Shown: positions 42,086 to 52,510 of the stretch, in pieces
Numbering within the stretch: position 1 is the first letter of the stretch
How the letters are laid out: each line of letters begins with the position of its first letter
Assembly: GCA_037127315.1 (NCBI GenBank)
Contig: JBBBDQ010000750.1
Span: 5,902,501 to 5,966,500, forward strand
DNA length: 64,000 nt
Reading direction: 5' to 3'
Origin: Ascarosepion bandense
Taxonomy: Eukaryota > Mollusca > Cephalopoda > Sepiida > Sepiidae
Translations under genes and position numbers: made by a program
The notes under the pieces: generated by a model
What the model was told of the DNA's origin: nothing
The model's input: the letters and a program-made list of their open reading frames with translations, nothing else
Database searches by the model: none

Positions 42086-42239
42086 TATGCTCTCATTACG
42101 ACTTAGCTCTCTAGAGAAGAAAATTTTAAAACAGTCCCCACTTCTATGAATTACGCATTACCCTTCAGCAATGAATTGAGTTCTTTCACTGACTGGCGTG
42201 TGTATACACCGCTTATATATAACACTCTAAAATTTCCCT

Positions 42240-42375
42240 TCTCTGATTCCATGCGCCTATGGTTTAGGGGTTAGGAACTCCGGCTGACACCAAAAACGGT
42301 CGAGTTTCAATCCCGGCTAGAAGCAATTGGATGTCTAGCCACACTGATGAGCTAATCGGTGAAATAGGCTTGTAT
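42240..42375 (+). mobile_element. tRNA-like SINE (family C)
   Basis: Box A-like gcctatggtttaggggtta, box B gagtttcaatcccgg, body ctgatgagctaatcgg and tgtatatggatga. It joins directly to a PLE fragment at 42,376 without a TA run. Confidence 0.7.
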
Positions 42376-42807
42376 ATGGATGAGTTAGTGTATCGAGGCA
42401 GCAGATGATTTTCTAAACATATATTGTTTAATATAACAGACAATGAATGTCTATTATGTTTAATCATGGGTCGTTCTAAACATCGTAGTTTGGTTTTAAT
42501 TTCAGGCGAAAATAAAGACAAAACTTATCTATCATTTGGATATTTTTTTATTATGCTGGTTCTAAGCTTTCGGTTCACATGATCCATCTTCAGAGAGGTT
42601 ACAGGGACGTTAACATAAATACATCCGCCATCAAAAATTATTTTGTCTTGTGTGGACATCAAACATTGCTATGCAATGCTAACAGTCACCGAATAGCAAA
42701 CGCAGTTCGTAAATTTGCAATGCGGTTCTAAGACATCACACCGCGTGAGAGACCGAAATGTTAACAGAACCATATGTCTAAATGCAATGTAATGTGTTGT
42801 GACCAGA
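42376..42807 (-). mobile_element. PLE terminal region: 3' flank, ribozyme-like core, ORF start
   Basis: Reading the minus strand onward from the stop of the GIY-YIG frame: acaacacattacattgc and catatggttctg (3' flank), cggatgtatttatg, then CTCTCTGAAGATGG…GAAAGCTTAGAA (about 42,600-42,560), then LSLFSPEIKTKLRCLERPMI and NNICLENHLLPRYT (42,530-42,376). So the end of one copy is followed by the beginning of another, as expected for a PLE terminal repeat between tandem copies. In this copy TAGA after the core can pair with TCT before it. Confidence 0.65.
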
Positions 42808-43212
42808 TCAAAATGTGATTTTATTAAGTGTGGTTTGTTTTGATTTAATGTAGATGGCCTCCAATATCTGAAGGTTCTTTTTACTCTGTGTATATGTAAG
42901 TATTATTGTGTTATCGACTAAAATCTGTCTAATATTATCTACATGGCTATGTTTTTCTAAGAAATGTTGTTTAATTGATCTATGATCAGAAAAGTGGCAG
43001 GTAAGTCTACGGGAAAGCGTGGTTGTAGTAAAACCAATATATGTAGTGAGTTTATTATCAGTACCAGAGATACAATCTCTGAACGGGCATGTAAATTGGT
43101 ATACTACACTGGTTTTCTGTAGAGGATTTAGTTGTGTGGTTGTAGGGTTATTAGAGACTATGAGGTTAATTGTTTTACATTTTTTATAATATATGATGAG
43201 CTTTATCTGATT
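42808..43212 (-). pseudogene. PLE GIY-YIG endonuclease domain, open frame
   Basis: A continuous 134-codon minus-strand frame that lacks an ATG start and is cut by a stop at 43,213. It reads LIIYYKKCKTINLIVSNN, TTTQLNPLQKTSVVYQFTC, PFRDCISGTDNKLTTYIGFT, TTTLSRRLTCHFSDHRS, IKQHFLEKHSHVDNIRQIL, and ILEAIYIKSKQTTLN before the stop at 42,808. VVYQF…TYIGFT is the GIY-YIG pair, the C-P-F-R-D-C is a PLE-type Cys motif, R-R-L is the helix arginine and ILEAIYIK contains the catalytic Glu. All signature residues appear intact. The RT domain is missing; a (TA)n tract lies upstream. Confidence 0.85.
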
Positions 43213-43230
43213 TTATTATTTATTGGTTTA

Positions 43231-43232
<2 letters not shown>

Positions 43233-43280
<48 letters not shown>
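43233..43280. repeat. (TA)n microsatellite
   Basis: Separates two PLE-derived units. Confidence 0.95.
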
Positions 43281-43283
<3 letters not shown>

Positions 43284-44200
43284 TAAAAATGTCAGCCAAG
43301 GTATTATTAAGTTTTTATATAATTTTTCATGTGTTCGTATAATTTTTTCTTTTCGGAATTCATATTACGTAAGAATTGTCCAAAGCTTTTGTACTTTCGA
43401 GCGCTTATACTTTTAGCCATTATCAAGAATTAATTTTGTTTTACTCGTAAATAAACATGTGAAAAGTTTATGCAAATAGAGTCTTGTGTATGTCAAGTTC
43501 CGAACACGGTAAACACATTGTTACTGTGTTCATAACTGATGTTATTAAGTGTAGGATTTCGCTTTTTTATAAGTAATGCTTCCATTATTTTTAATATTTT
43601 TGTGCATGTGGATGATACTGTTATGTATGTTTTATCAAGGAGGATATCACGGACAGGTCCTGGAATATCTCGATGTGTGTTTAAATGTGATCGGATGGAA
43701 ATGTTGTGGAAAAGGTGTAAGGTCAATCTTCTCGTTTGTGGTGGTATAGCCAATGTAATTGTTTACGGATTTGGATAGTTGAGGAAAACAGTTCTTCAAA
43801 GGACATATAAATTAGTAAACGACACTGGTTCTCTACGGTTTAAATTTTACATTTGAATTATTATTATTGATAATGAGGTGGACAGTTTTGAATTTTTTAT
43901 AATAGATAATTTAATTTTCTTGTTTAAATTGGTCGCTGTTACATAATTTCAGATGATATTGCGAAGTGAAGATTCTTCTTGTCTGTAGTTATTGTGTATT
44001 TTGACATGTTTGTAAGTAAAACAAAATTAATTCTTGATAATGGCTAAAAGTAGAGCCTAAAGCGCTCTAAAGTACAAAAGCTTTTGACAATTCTTATATA
44101 ATTTGAGATCCGAAAAGTAAAAAATTATAAAAACACATGAAAAATTATATAAAAAGTCTAGTGATAATACCTTGTCTGTCATTTTTAATGAAACCTGTAC
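43281..44200 (-). mobile_element. PLE unit with inverted terminal arms
   Basis: The arm at 43,281-43,465 (gtttttatataatttttcat, cttttgtactttcgagcg, tagccattatcaagaatt) is repeated in inverted orientation at 44,010-44,200 with about 85-90% identity by eye. A decayed GIY-YIG frame lies between. TA runs border both sides. Inverted pLTRs around a truncated ORF are a known PLE architecture. Confidence 0.7.
43493..43920 (-). pseudogene. Second GIY-YIG endonuclease remnant, frameshifted
   Basis: Minus strand: TSVVY, stop, FICPLKNC, NNYIGYTTT, then a one-base shift to TRRLTLHLFHNISIRSHLN, THRDIPGPVRDILLDKT, and ILKIMEALLIKKRNPTLNNI. The order matches the intact frame at 42,808-43,212, including the Glu in MEALLIK. 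One stop and one frameshift disable it. Confidence 0.75.
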
Positions 44201-44230
44201 AAAAGAGAGATTGTTTCTCAAATACACAAG

Positions 44231-44250
44231 ATATATATATATATATATAT
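44231..44250. repeat. (TA)n microsatellite
   Basis: Short TA run closing the inverted-arm PLE unit. Confidence 0.9.
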
Positions 44251-44365
44251 AGTTGTCAGTCCGTAAACGGTGAGGATAACCCAACAAGATTTTCTTAATA
44301 TAAATTATTAATAGGTAAATCCATATAGAGAGCTCGATGGGTGTTAACCAGAGCGATATGAAGTT

Positions 44366-44456
44366 TAGGAAAACTCAACACGTCATATTAGTTATAAACT
44401 ATAGTTCATTTCAATGAGCTTATAGTTTATAACTAATATGACGTGTTGAGTTTTCC
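44366..44456. repeat. Near-perfect 38-bp-arm hairpin
   Basis: aggaaaactcaacacgtcat with ttagttataaactata and their exact complements flank a short tcatttcaatgagc centre. It lies in a (TA)n-bounded block (44,251-44,466) with no coding content. Confidence 0.9.
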
Positions 44457-44466
44457 TTTATAAACT

Positions 44467-44475
44467 ATATCTATA

Positions 44476-44525
<50 letters not shown>
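44467..44525. repeat. (TA)n microsatellite
   Basis: TA run followed by CACATACA. Confidence 0.95.
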
Positions 44526-44527
<2 letters not shown>

Positions 44528-44816
44528 CACATGTGTTTTTGCTCTACGTCACTGCCTCTTGGTTAATCCTTTTTGATTAGTTTTGTATCGAGCACTTTTC
44601 TTTCTTTGTGGTTCGTTCCGTTTGAGGGTTTTTTTCTTTGCTGTGAAGTACTGTATGTATTGTCGGTGCTCCGCAGTTTTCTTTTTTTTCCCCTCATTGT
44701 CCAAAGCTTTATAGCGGCGGACAATAACGGAGTTAGATTCTGCCGGTTATTCGTGGTCCTTAAAAATTACTTGTGTAAGATTTTAAGATTTCGATACGTA
44801 TAGAGTCGATTTTATT

Positions 44817-44832
<16 letters not shown>
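44526..44832. other. Unassigned T-rich DNA
   Basis: No gene recognised; a 76-codon frame at 44,573-44,803 shows no family features. Confidence 0.4.

Positions 44833-44890
<58 letters not shown>
44816..44890. repeat. (ATT)n(TA)n microsatellite
   Basis: Short ATT run followed by TA run. Confidence 0.95.
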
Positions 44891-46195
44891 ATTTTGACTT
44901 TAGGAATGCTTCTCCGTTTTGATCGATGTACCGCACTTTCTTATTCCTCGATACAATTCTTTACAGTAATTATATATTTTTTCTTTGAACCCAATGTTTT
45001 AACGCGGTATGGCCGTAAGCTTTACCAGCAACACATCCATGTTTACGGCACTTCGTATTCTCAAGAGGCCAGCCATCGAGGTACTGACCAGGTTCGACGC
45101 TACCTGCTTACCCTCGATGATTGTACGGAAATGGGTGTTTCAATGTAACATGGCACGAAGCCCTCCACAATTATTGTTGATTTGAAGTAGTTATGAACTG
45201 GTTATTTTTTCTTTGTTCGGCCTTGTGTCATACTTAACCGAACTCTCTACAGCTTGCAGGATTCTATGCAGAATTATCACCATCAAAATTATTATCAGAA
45301 GGTTTTCATCAGAAGGTTGATTGTCAGTTGGAATGTGTGGATTCGTGTAACAGAGTGGAATAATGAAATATACATTTTTATTGTTAAAATAGAAATTTAT
45401 AAAAAGGAGGAATAACAAGAATTCGTAGAAATTAATGTTGATTGAAAATGTCCGAGTCGCTTGAAGTTGCCGTTACATGCTAGTTGTGTGTCAGCAAACT
45501 GCCTCCTCTGACTGACCACCGTACCGGGTACAGACCATCCTTAAATATTTAATCCTGCCACGTGGGGTGGCTCAAAATACGATTTTTTCTTTAGCTGTGG
45601 AAAAACCGTTTCTCTGACGTATTTTGAATGTTGCGATTTGGTGACCAATCAGGATCCAGAGTTCCGCTACAGATTCATCCTGTATTTATTGATAATTCTG
45701 CCAAGATTACTTTTCGGCTGAAAACCTCTTTACATATGAAGGAAGAAACATGTGTTATCGCCGGGATGTTTTTGCACAGTTGTATCTGAGAAAACTCGCA
45801 AGTAATTCTTTTCGATTAGGCCTTTCCAATGACGTGCTTGTTGTTCATATATAGATTGGGACCTTACCATATCCACAGCGTGAGTGTAGCTTTTCAGTTT
45901 CCTCGGGTGTTACATTCTATTGTATCGATGTGGCATTGTTAGGCTTTTTATCAGTATTTGTTGCATAAATTCCGAATATCGTGTAATACATGATTCTCTC
46001 CATGTATTTATTTGATGATTTTTAAGCCAACTCTATTTAAACAGATCCAGAAATACATATTCATGTAACTTTTCTTCTGCTACGTAAACTGCAACAAATC
46101 TTTCCTCTCCTCTGTCAAAAAGGGGAGTAGCATGATCAATATGGGTGCTATCGTGAAATGCTAGCCAATAATATAATCGCAGCGTGTGAAAATAG
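44891..46195. other. Unassigned, the longest non-repetitive-looking stretch
   Basis: About 1.3 kb without tandem repeats or a recognised element. No reading frame over 90 codons. Possibly unique intergenic or intronic DNA. Confidence 0.4.
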
Positions 46196-46211
46196 TATTA
46201 CACAGACACAG

Positions 46212-46254
<43 letters not shown>

Positions 46255-46339
46255 AATTAATGTGTGTGTGTGAAAATAGACACACACACACACACATATA
46301 TATATATAAATTAATGTGTGTGTGTGTGAAAATAGTATT

Positions 46340-46371
<32 letters not shown>

Positions 46372-46397
46372 GTGTGTGTGTGTGTGTGTAATACTAT

Positions 46398-46455
<58 letters not shown>

Positions 46456-46457
46456 AG
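46196..46457. repeat. Compound (CA)n/(TA)n/(TG)n block
   Basis: Four alternating CA-TA modules and two TG modules, joined by gaaaatagtattacac and its inverse. The module gtgtgaaaatag recurs three times, so this grew by duplication of a microsatellite-plus-linker unit, and its two halves are partly palindromic. Confidence 0.9.
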
Positions 46458-47117
46458 GAGTGAATATGGAAGTCAACTCTCAAGAGTGACAGACTATTTC
46501 ATGCTAAGCGTAATCATCAGGGCACACGTCTTGAGTTTTTTCTCGGCTATTTATATATACGTGTCAGTGGGGCATTTTGGATATTCCTTCTAACGATTAT
46601 TTTGGCGAGAGTGGCTTGGTTATTTATTTAGTTAGTTAGTTAGTTATTAGAGTAAATCTATTTGACTTGTTATTTGTTTATTCTTTTGTTTTTTTATGAT
46701 TAATTTATTTGGATTTTTTATTTACTTTAGTTTTTATTACTTTTTTATTCTTTTTTATTCTTTTTTTTTATTATTTATTTATATTATTTTATTTATTATT
46801 TATTATAATGAGTTTTGTATCGTCGGCAGTTTGTTAATTTGTTTATAATTCGTTCCTTATTATTAGTTTTCTATTTTTAAGTAACGTCGTAAAAATTTGT
46901 TTTCATGTCTGCATTTTGATATTAGTTCAGATCGTTTATTTAGTACTTTGTTTTGGTCAGGGAATGTAATAATAGCTATTTTTCCTCCAGACAGAGTCTG
47001 CAGTTTTTTGATTGATTGTTGTAGGCCGATGTTCTTTTTCGTATTTTTCATGTTATTTTCGGGGTGATTTGGGTTTTGTTTTTGACTTCCCAGATGTACT
47101 TAGAAAGCATTGTACTG

Positions 47118-47118
<1 letters not shown>
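46458..47118. other. Unassigned T-rich DNA
   Basis: Contains (TTAG)n and TTTTTATT-type low complexity at 46,630-46,800. No gene. Confidence 0.5.

Positions 47119-47204
<86 letters not shown>
47119..47204. repeat. (TA)n(TG)n microsatellite
   Basis: TA run then TG run. Confidence 0.95.
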
Positions 47205-47208
<4 letters not shown>

Positions 47209-47478
47209 TATTTGTTTGAACATTATTTTTTATCGATACTCGTATTTAAGTAGATATTCAATTTATAATCAAACAGTATATATATTTATGTCTACCGGCC
47301 TAAATTACGGCAGGATTCGTAACAAAATGTATCGTAAATAATCAGACCGGTAGAAATAAATATATATATTGTTTGATTATAGACAGAATATCTACTTAAA
47401 TACGAGTATCAATCAACAAGTTTTGTTCAAACAAATAATTTCAAATTGTCTGTTGTTTAAAACCATTTTGTTAATCTT

Positions 47479-47480
<2 letters not shown>
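47205..47480. mobile_element. Foldback repeat related to 51,966-52,510
   Basis: Arms around 47,213-47,300 and 47,345-47,445 are inverted copies (gtttgaacattattttttatc, atactcgtatttaagtagat, ctaccggcc). The centre (attacggcaggattcgtaac) is a shrunken form of the tRNA-like centre of the larger element. Confidence 0.75.

Positions 47481-47482
<2 letters not shown>

Positions 47483-47542
<60 letters not shown>
47483..47542. repeat. (TA)n(GA)n microsatellite
   Basis: TA run then GA run. Confidence 0.95.
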
Positions 47543-47544
<2 letters not shown>

Positions 47545-47689
47545 GTGTGAAAATACATTAATCCATTCCTAAAAATGCAATTATCAATTCTTGAATTCCA
47601 ATTATCAATTTATTCCAAAATATTAATTTACATCTTCTATTTTTAAATATTTCCTCTTGTCCTCTTTACAATATTTACGCTCTCACACC

Positions 47690-47985
47690 CTGATTGAGCA
47701 CTCTGGAAGAATAGTAGACTTTGAAAAACAGTAGCTACTCTGGCATGTACGCATCGCTCATTCAGTAAAATTAATTAGAGCACTCTAGCTATTGGGCGCG
47801 TATAATGATAATATATGCGCTAAAAAAGTCTGCCTTCTTCCACCGAACGCCCGTAGCCCAGAGGTAGAATTGCCGACTGACGCCAATTCGGTCGGGTTTC
47901 AATCCTGGGTTAAAAGGCAATCGGAGTCTAACCGTACTGATGAGCTGTGATGCAGCGAAACAGATCTGTCTACGGATGACAATAT
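47690..47985 (+). mobile_element. tRNA-like SINE (family C), long copy
   Basis: 5' leader (acgcatcgctcattcag, aagtctgccttcttccacc), box A-like cccgtagcccagaggtaga, box B ggtcgggtttcaatcctg, body ccgtactgatgagctgtg, then cagatctgtctacggatg and a short TA tail. The best reference copy of this family in the window. Confidence 0.8.
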
Positions 47986-48088
47986 ATATATGAAACTAAC
48001 CAAAGATGTATATTTCGAAAATCGGGTGTGTTTAAAATCACTATTCGGGCATTGCTTTACCATCAGGTTCTCTGTAGCGGATATATAT

Positions 48089-48126
<38 letters not shown>

Positions 48127-48400
48127 CTGTTTATACGTGTGATGTGTTTACGTGTGTTTAATTCCAAAATTAGTATTTTGATGCTTGCCTACTTGAAGAG
48201 TGGAGTTGAGCGGTGAATCTTTCGCCGTCCTTCGTAAAAACTACGCGATTAAATGATTTTCATTTTTCCTTTTCTTTTTTTAAATCCGTCATCGTATATA
48301 GTTAAGCTGGCACGTCAAGTAAGTAACATTGTAGCCAATATTTTGACTGGGTGTCGTCGAAAATGATAAGCCACACTTATTTATACTTAACTATACACGT
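47986..48400. other. Unassigned DNA with (TG)n
   Basis: A TG run at 48,090-48,123; otherwise nothing recognised. Confidence 0.5.
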
Positions 48401-48402
48401 AC

Positions 48403-48403
48403 A

Positions 48404-48495
<92 letters not shown>
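48403..48495. repeat. (CA)n(TA)n microsatellite
   Basis: CA run then TA run. Confidence 0.95.
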
Positions 48496-48496
<1 letters not shown>

Positions 48497-49560
48497 TCTA
48501 TTAGAAACGTGCTTCTGCATTGTGTACGAATATATAGATATTACGTTTATTGATTATTTCGTATCTCGGTTTCATGCATTTTATTTATTGATCATTCTTT
48601 TCATTTTCTCCTTCATTGATATATCTATTCACTGCATTCGCGTTTGTTTTCTGTTTTCTTTTTTTTTTTAATCTTTTCTGCCGCGCACAAAGAAGCAAAA
48701 AGAAATAGAAAAAAAAACGACTAAACAATAGCAAAATGATTGAGATAACTGCTGAAAACGAGGCCGTTCGAAGCACACATGAATAAATAGATAAAGATTT
48801 CTAAAAACGGAAAGTTAAAATTAACAAAAGTGATAAAAGGAGGTAGAGATGCGACGGTGTATCGGTATGCAAACGGAGGTTTGTGGCGTCATTATTGGTG
48901 TGTTAGGAAACAAAAAAACGAAATGGCGGAAAAAGAAACCGTGTAGTTTCTGTAATAAAGCCGTATGCACATCGCATTGGTTCATCATGTGCTTTACTAA
49001 ATCTTAATATTCCGTGTGTAGAAGGATGAGGCGGTGGACAAAAAGAAGAAACAAAATAAGTTCTACATGCCGAGAGAGAATCACAAAATTGGTTTTTTAA
49101 AAAGACAAACTAGAAGAAAAAAGAATGAGTTAAAGGGACGGTAATTAATCCAATCTATACCGCGAGGAGATCCTAAGAGAACAAGAAGTCCTACCCGGAT
49201 TTAGTATTAACTAACAACATATTAAGATGACACTGAAGATGGAAGACGCGGAAAAGAGACTGTAGGAACTCCGAGATAAGGAAGTAAAGTGATACTCACT
49301 TAGGCGATCATGTCTCTTTCGAAAGATTACTGAATCTGTGTCCTTGTGGGTGACAAACTATTTCCCACTCTACAACGCCTTTCTCACAGAGGAAACATCG
49401 TAAGCCTTTCGGTGCACTACCGCTAATTCCATGAAAAGCGCTCAGACAAACTACAGTTCTTAGTCCGAACAGTTGTAACAATGGCGGCTAAGACTCACCT
49501 TGCTATGCACATTGTAGCGAAGCATCTGATTCCTTTCATATTTTATTGGTAAGTTGTAAG
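48496..49560. other. Unassigned DNA
   Basis: No gene recognised in about 1.06 kb. A short SINE family A scrap (cacttaggcgatcatgtct) lies near 49,298-49,325. Confidence 0.4.
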
Positions 49561-49565
49561 TTCCA

Positions 49566-49760
49566 CTCGAACAGGTTCTTCCCATGAACCATTGCTTTGT
49601 TGGTCCGACTCTCCCCGATCACTACAATATTAACCTGTTCAAATCAAGAGTCAAATGTTATCTTCTCGACATATCCTCAAAATGTATCTTTTACTCTGTA
49701 ACCCCCTACTTCGAGTGGCGCCTAGGCCTTGTACAGGGTAAGCATCATAGTAAAAAAAAA
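49566..49760 (+). pseudogene. LINE 3' end, different subfamily
   Basis: Frame reads LPDHYNINLFKSRVKCYLL, the C-terminal FxxxNLxxFKxxVNxxL motif of CR1/Jockey-like LINEs, then a tail gtaaccccctacttcgag, ccttgtacagggtaagc and A10. Confidence 0.6.
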
Positions 49761-49789
49761 ACTTGTTTTGATATACCTTACTCATATAT

Positions 49790-50565
49790 ATACAGAGTGC
49801 GATGGATGAATTGTCATCTTAATTACTCAAAAATAAAAATAATACTAAGATCTCTTTTTAACAAAAATATTTACCAAAATTACATACTACTACATATGAA
49901 ATACTAAAGAGTAAATTTATTCAATAAAATCGCTGTTGGCTTCAATCATGGCCTCCAGATAATTTCGAAAATTCTTGCAAATCTTCTGAAAAGTATCCTT
50001 CTTTAAGTTGGTGAATGCTGTCATTATCTTTGCATTCAGTTCATCTTTGATGTTACAAGGAATTTTGTTGGTCTCTTGTTCAACTGCACCCCACACAGAA
50101 ATTGTCTGACAGCCATGACCAGGTTCTCCTACTTGCATGGTATGGGGCTAGACATAGGGTTTCCCAGAAGCCACCTTCTGGTAGCACTATTTTATCAAGG
50201 TACTTCGTGTTGAGTGGAAAAGTAAATGAAGGCATAACGTCGCCACCACTAGTGATCACTCCAAACACCTTCTTAATCACCATAAGACTCTTCTAACTCT
50301 TTTCGAATTCTTTGTACTGTCCTTAGATTTACGCCCAAACACTCTTAAATGTTCGTATTGGAGATTCTGAGGTGAACGTTAAGCAGTACAGCATGAGTTT
50401 TTGCCAAATTTCTGGCAAAGTAAATTGCACCATGAAGCTATTTTCCTCACAAACGGTGCCAAACAGACTCTACTATACTGTGCAATCGACAAAAGCAAAA
50501 ACAAACAACATTCATGCGCAAAATTAAACACATAAAACTGTGACAATTTACCCATCGCACATATA
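49790..50565 (-). mobile_element. Tc1/mariner-like deletion derivative
   Basis: Imperfect terminal inverted repeats: left gagtgcgatggatgaattg (about 49,796), right caatttacccatcgcac (about 50,560), next to TA. Length is about 770 bp. Minus-strand coding pieces in order are an HTH-like VNLRTVQRIRKELEES, then FGVITSGGDVMPSFTFP, ASRRTWSWLSDNF, then VWGAVEQETNKIPCNIKDEL and a stop at 49,917. The central catalytic segments, including both DDE Asp blocks, are largely lost. Confidence 0.75.
49917..50283 (-). pseudogene. Tc1/mariner-like transposase, two frame fragments
   Basis: The first fragment (50,283-50,083) ends WSWLSDNFCVGCS. The second (to 49,917) carries VWGAVEQETNK, KDELNAKIMTAFTNLKKDTF and NYLEAMIEANSDFIE. 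In related transposases the WLSxNF and VWGAVE segments are separated by about 25 residues with the third catalytic Asp; that block is deleted here and the frame shifts. Confidence 0.75.
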
Positions 50566-50994
50566 TATTTATTTATCTATTTATTTGTATAGCCTTCCTA
50601 TCAACTCCATGACAGTCATCACCGTAAAAATATGTTCAACATTAAAGTAGAATTCATCCACATCACCTCTAATAAATAAGAGATATAGTTAATATCTAAA
50701 AAAATAACGACAACAACAGCACAAAGGCAGGGATATACGATCCAGATTACACAAATTGTCCATCAGTGTATATAGATGAAACATACAGAAAACTAAAAAA
50801 AAAAAAACAATGTGAACGTAGTGGATATATTCTGCATAACAACAATATAAATGCATTGGGGATCAGGAGAGAACAGGATTCACCGGGAAGAAAATACGCT
50901 AAGCGAACTAATATCGCAGTTCCCAACAGTAAACCTAAGATCAGTGTCATACGTTATTTCACCGATCATCGCAAAGATAATATTGTCACATTAT
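50566..50994. other. Unassigned DNA
   Basis: No gene recognised. Confidence 0.4.
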
Positions 50995-51296
50995 GGAATG
51001 TGCGTTGTGGTGCAGTGGATATCAACCCAGAATGAGAAATCGGAGAGCCGATTTCGAATTCCAATTGAATTCATTGCATTCACTTACCCTTGGGAAAGGT
51101 ATTAATCCGCCTCTTCCCTCCTGTTATGGGTTGAATAACAGGACAGATTGGTTTCTATGGCCTTGGTCGGCAACCAGTCTACCGCAGAAAGTAATGCCAA
51201 CCTACTGGGGGAAAATGTTCTGCCCAGTTAATCATGTTTCTTTCGAGAAATGATCGCACAAGCGTGTATCACGTATGGCACTTTACTGATGGAATA
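50995..51296 (+). mobile_element. tRNA-derived SINE (family A)
   Basis: Head aatgtgcgttgtggtgcag, box B region gatttcgaattccaa, tail tgtatcacgtatggcac. Full length. Confidence 0.85.
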
Positions 51297-51435
51297 CAAT
51301 TTGGTGGAGAGAAGGAGAGTGACTTGGAGTCGGTCGATTTCAAAATCTACAAACTCCAACGGCTCTAATATATATGACTATATGTATGTGTATGCATATG
51401 TATATCTACATGGGCATGTGTATATATCTATATCA

Positions 51436-51625
51436 GCCAGTTAAGTGTCATACGTGATACACGCTCATATCTCGAAAGAGACATAACTAAATCGACAGAA
51501 GATTTTCCCCCAGTAGGTTGCCATTACTTTCTGCGGTAGACTCATTGCAAACCAAGGCTATAGAACGCGATCTGTTCTGTTATTTAGCCCATAGTTGAAT
51601 GGAAGAAATAAATAAATATCTTTCC
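51436..51625 (-). mobile_element. SINE family A, head-truncated
   Basis: Tail cagttaagtgtcatacgtg to the ttatttagcccatag region; the tRNA-like part is missing. Confidence 0.75.
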
Positions 51626-51880
51626 CGATGGTGTTTGTTTCAACTGAAATACGATATGTATAACCGTGTGTGTGAGAAAGGAGTCTCTTCAAGTTTCAAG
51701 TCAGTGATAAACTAGAATAATTAATATGATTTACAATCAATGATTGCAAGACATTTCCCTTGCATATGGTTTCGTCTTTTTAGCGAAACAGATGATGCCA
51801 AAGATGATATAAACTTTCTAGTGCGAAATGCGTCTTTGATAACAGACATTACACTTCCCTTTCGTTTCGAATATTATTAT
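51626..51880. other. Unassigned DNA
   Basis: No feature recognised. Confidence 0.4.
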
Positions 51881-51883
51881 ACA

Positions 51884-51896
51884 TCACACACACACA

Positions 51897-51965
<69 letters not shown>
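51884..51965. repeat. (CA)n(TA)n microsatellite
   Basis: CA run with one CGCG interruption, then TA run. Confidence 0.95.
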
Positions 51966-52510
51966 TACGGAAATTAACGAATTTTAACGAAACTTGGTTA
52001 TAAACAACTGACAATTTCTAATGAATTGTTTGAACGTAATTTTTTATCGATACTCGTATTTAAGTAGATATTCTGTTTTTAATTAAACAGTATTATATAT
52101 TTATATCTACTGGCCTGATTATTTCTGATAAATTGTTATTACGAAAATGTGTGCCATTCGGCAGGATTCGAACCTGCGACCCCTATCTACATTGGGGAAG
52201 CTACCATTTGATCTGGTAACGTCTTAGTCCGCTTTATATAGGCTTGATAAAAAGCGCGTTTGGGCTGGAGTCTATTCGTGGTCGAGCGGTCTAAGACGTT
52301 ACTAACCCAAATGGTAGCTTCACCTATGCAGATAGGGGTCGCAGGTTCGAAACCTGTCGGATGGCACACATTTTCGTAATAACAATTTATCAGAAATAAT
52401 CAGCCCACAAGATATAAATATATAATACTGCTTAATTAAAAACAGAATATCTACATAAATACGAGTATCGATAAAAAATAATGTTCAAACAATTCATTAC
52501 AGATATATAT
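51966..52510. mobile_element. Foldback with head-to-head tRNA-like arms
   Basis: Arms at about 52,012-52,215 and 52,300-52,500 are inverted copies. Each inner end is a tRNA-like half: plus-strand ggtcgagcggtctaagacg and ggtcgcaggttcgaaacctg (52,280-52,350), and its complement with cggcaggattcgaacctgc (52,158-52,180). Box A- and box B-like sequences are clear, with a long variable region as in Leu/Ser tRNAs, but no complete cloverleaf. Outer ends (tttttatcgatactcgt) are shared with 47,205-47,480, 56,170-56,295 and 57,850-57,955. Confidence 0.75.

Noticed and set aside
43275..43465. Hammerhead-like core in the inverted PLE arms
   Set aside because: The nearest match is TTGATAA with a displaced GAAA; too many core changes to support.
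52187..52369. 60-codon minus frame with HPTGFEPATPI
   Set aside because: The GFEPAT-type string is a typical false protein from the B-box region of tRNA-like sequence.
52280..52375. Possible tRNA-Leu or tRNA-Ser gene, also the complement at 52,150-52,215 and 57,745-57,830
   Set aside because: Box A and box B are present, but I could not form a complete acceptor stem and cloverleaf, and the copies lie in a dispersed foldback family.
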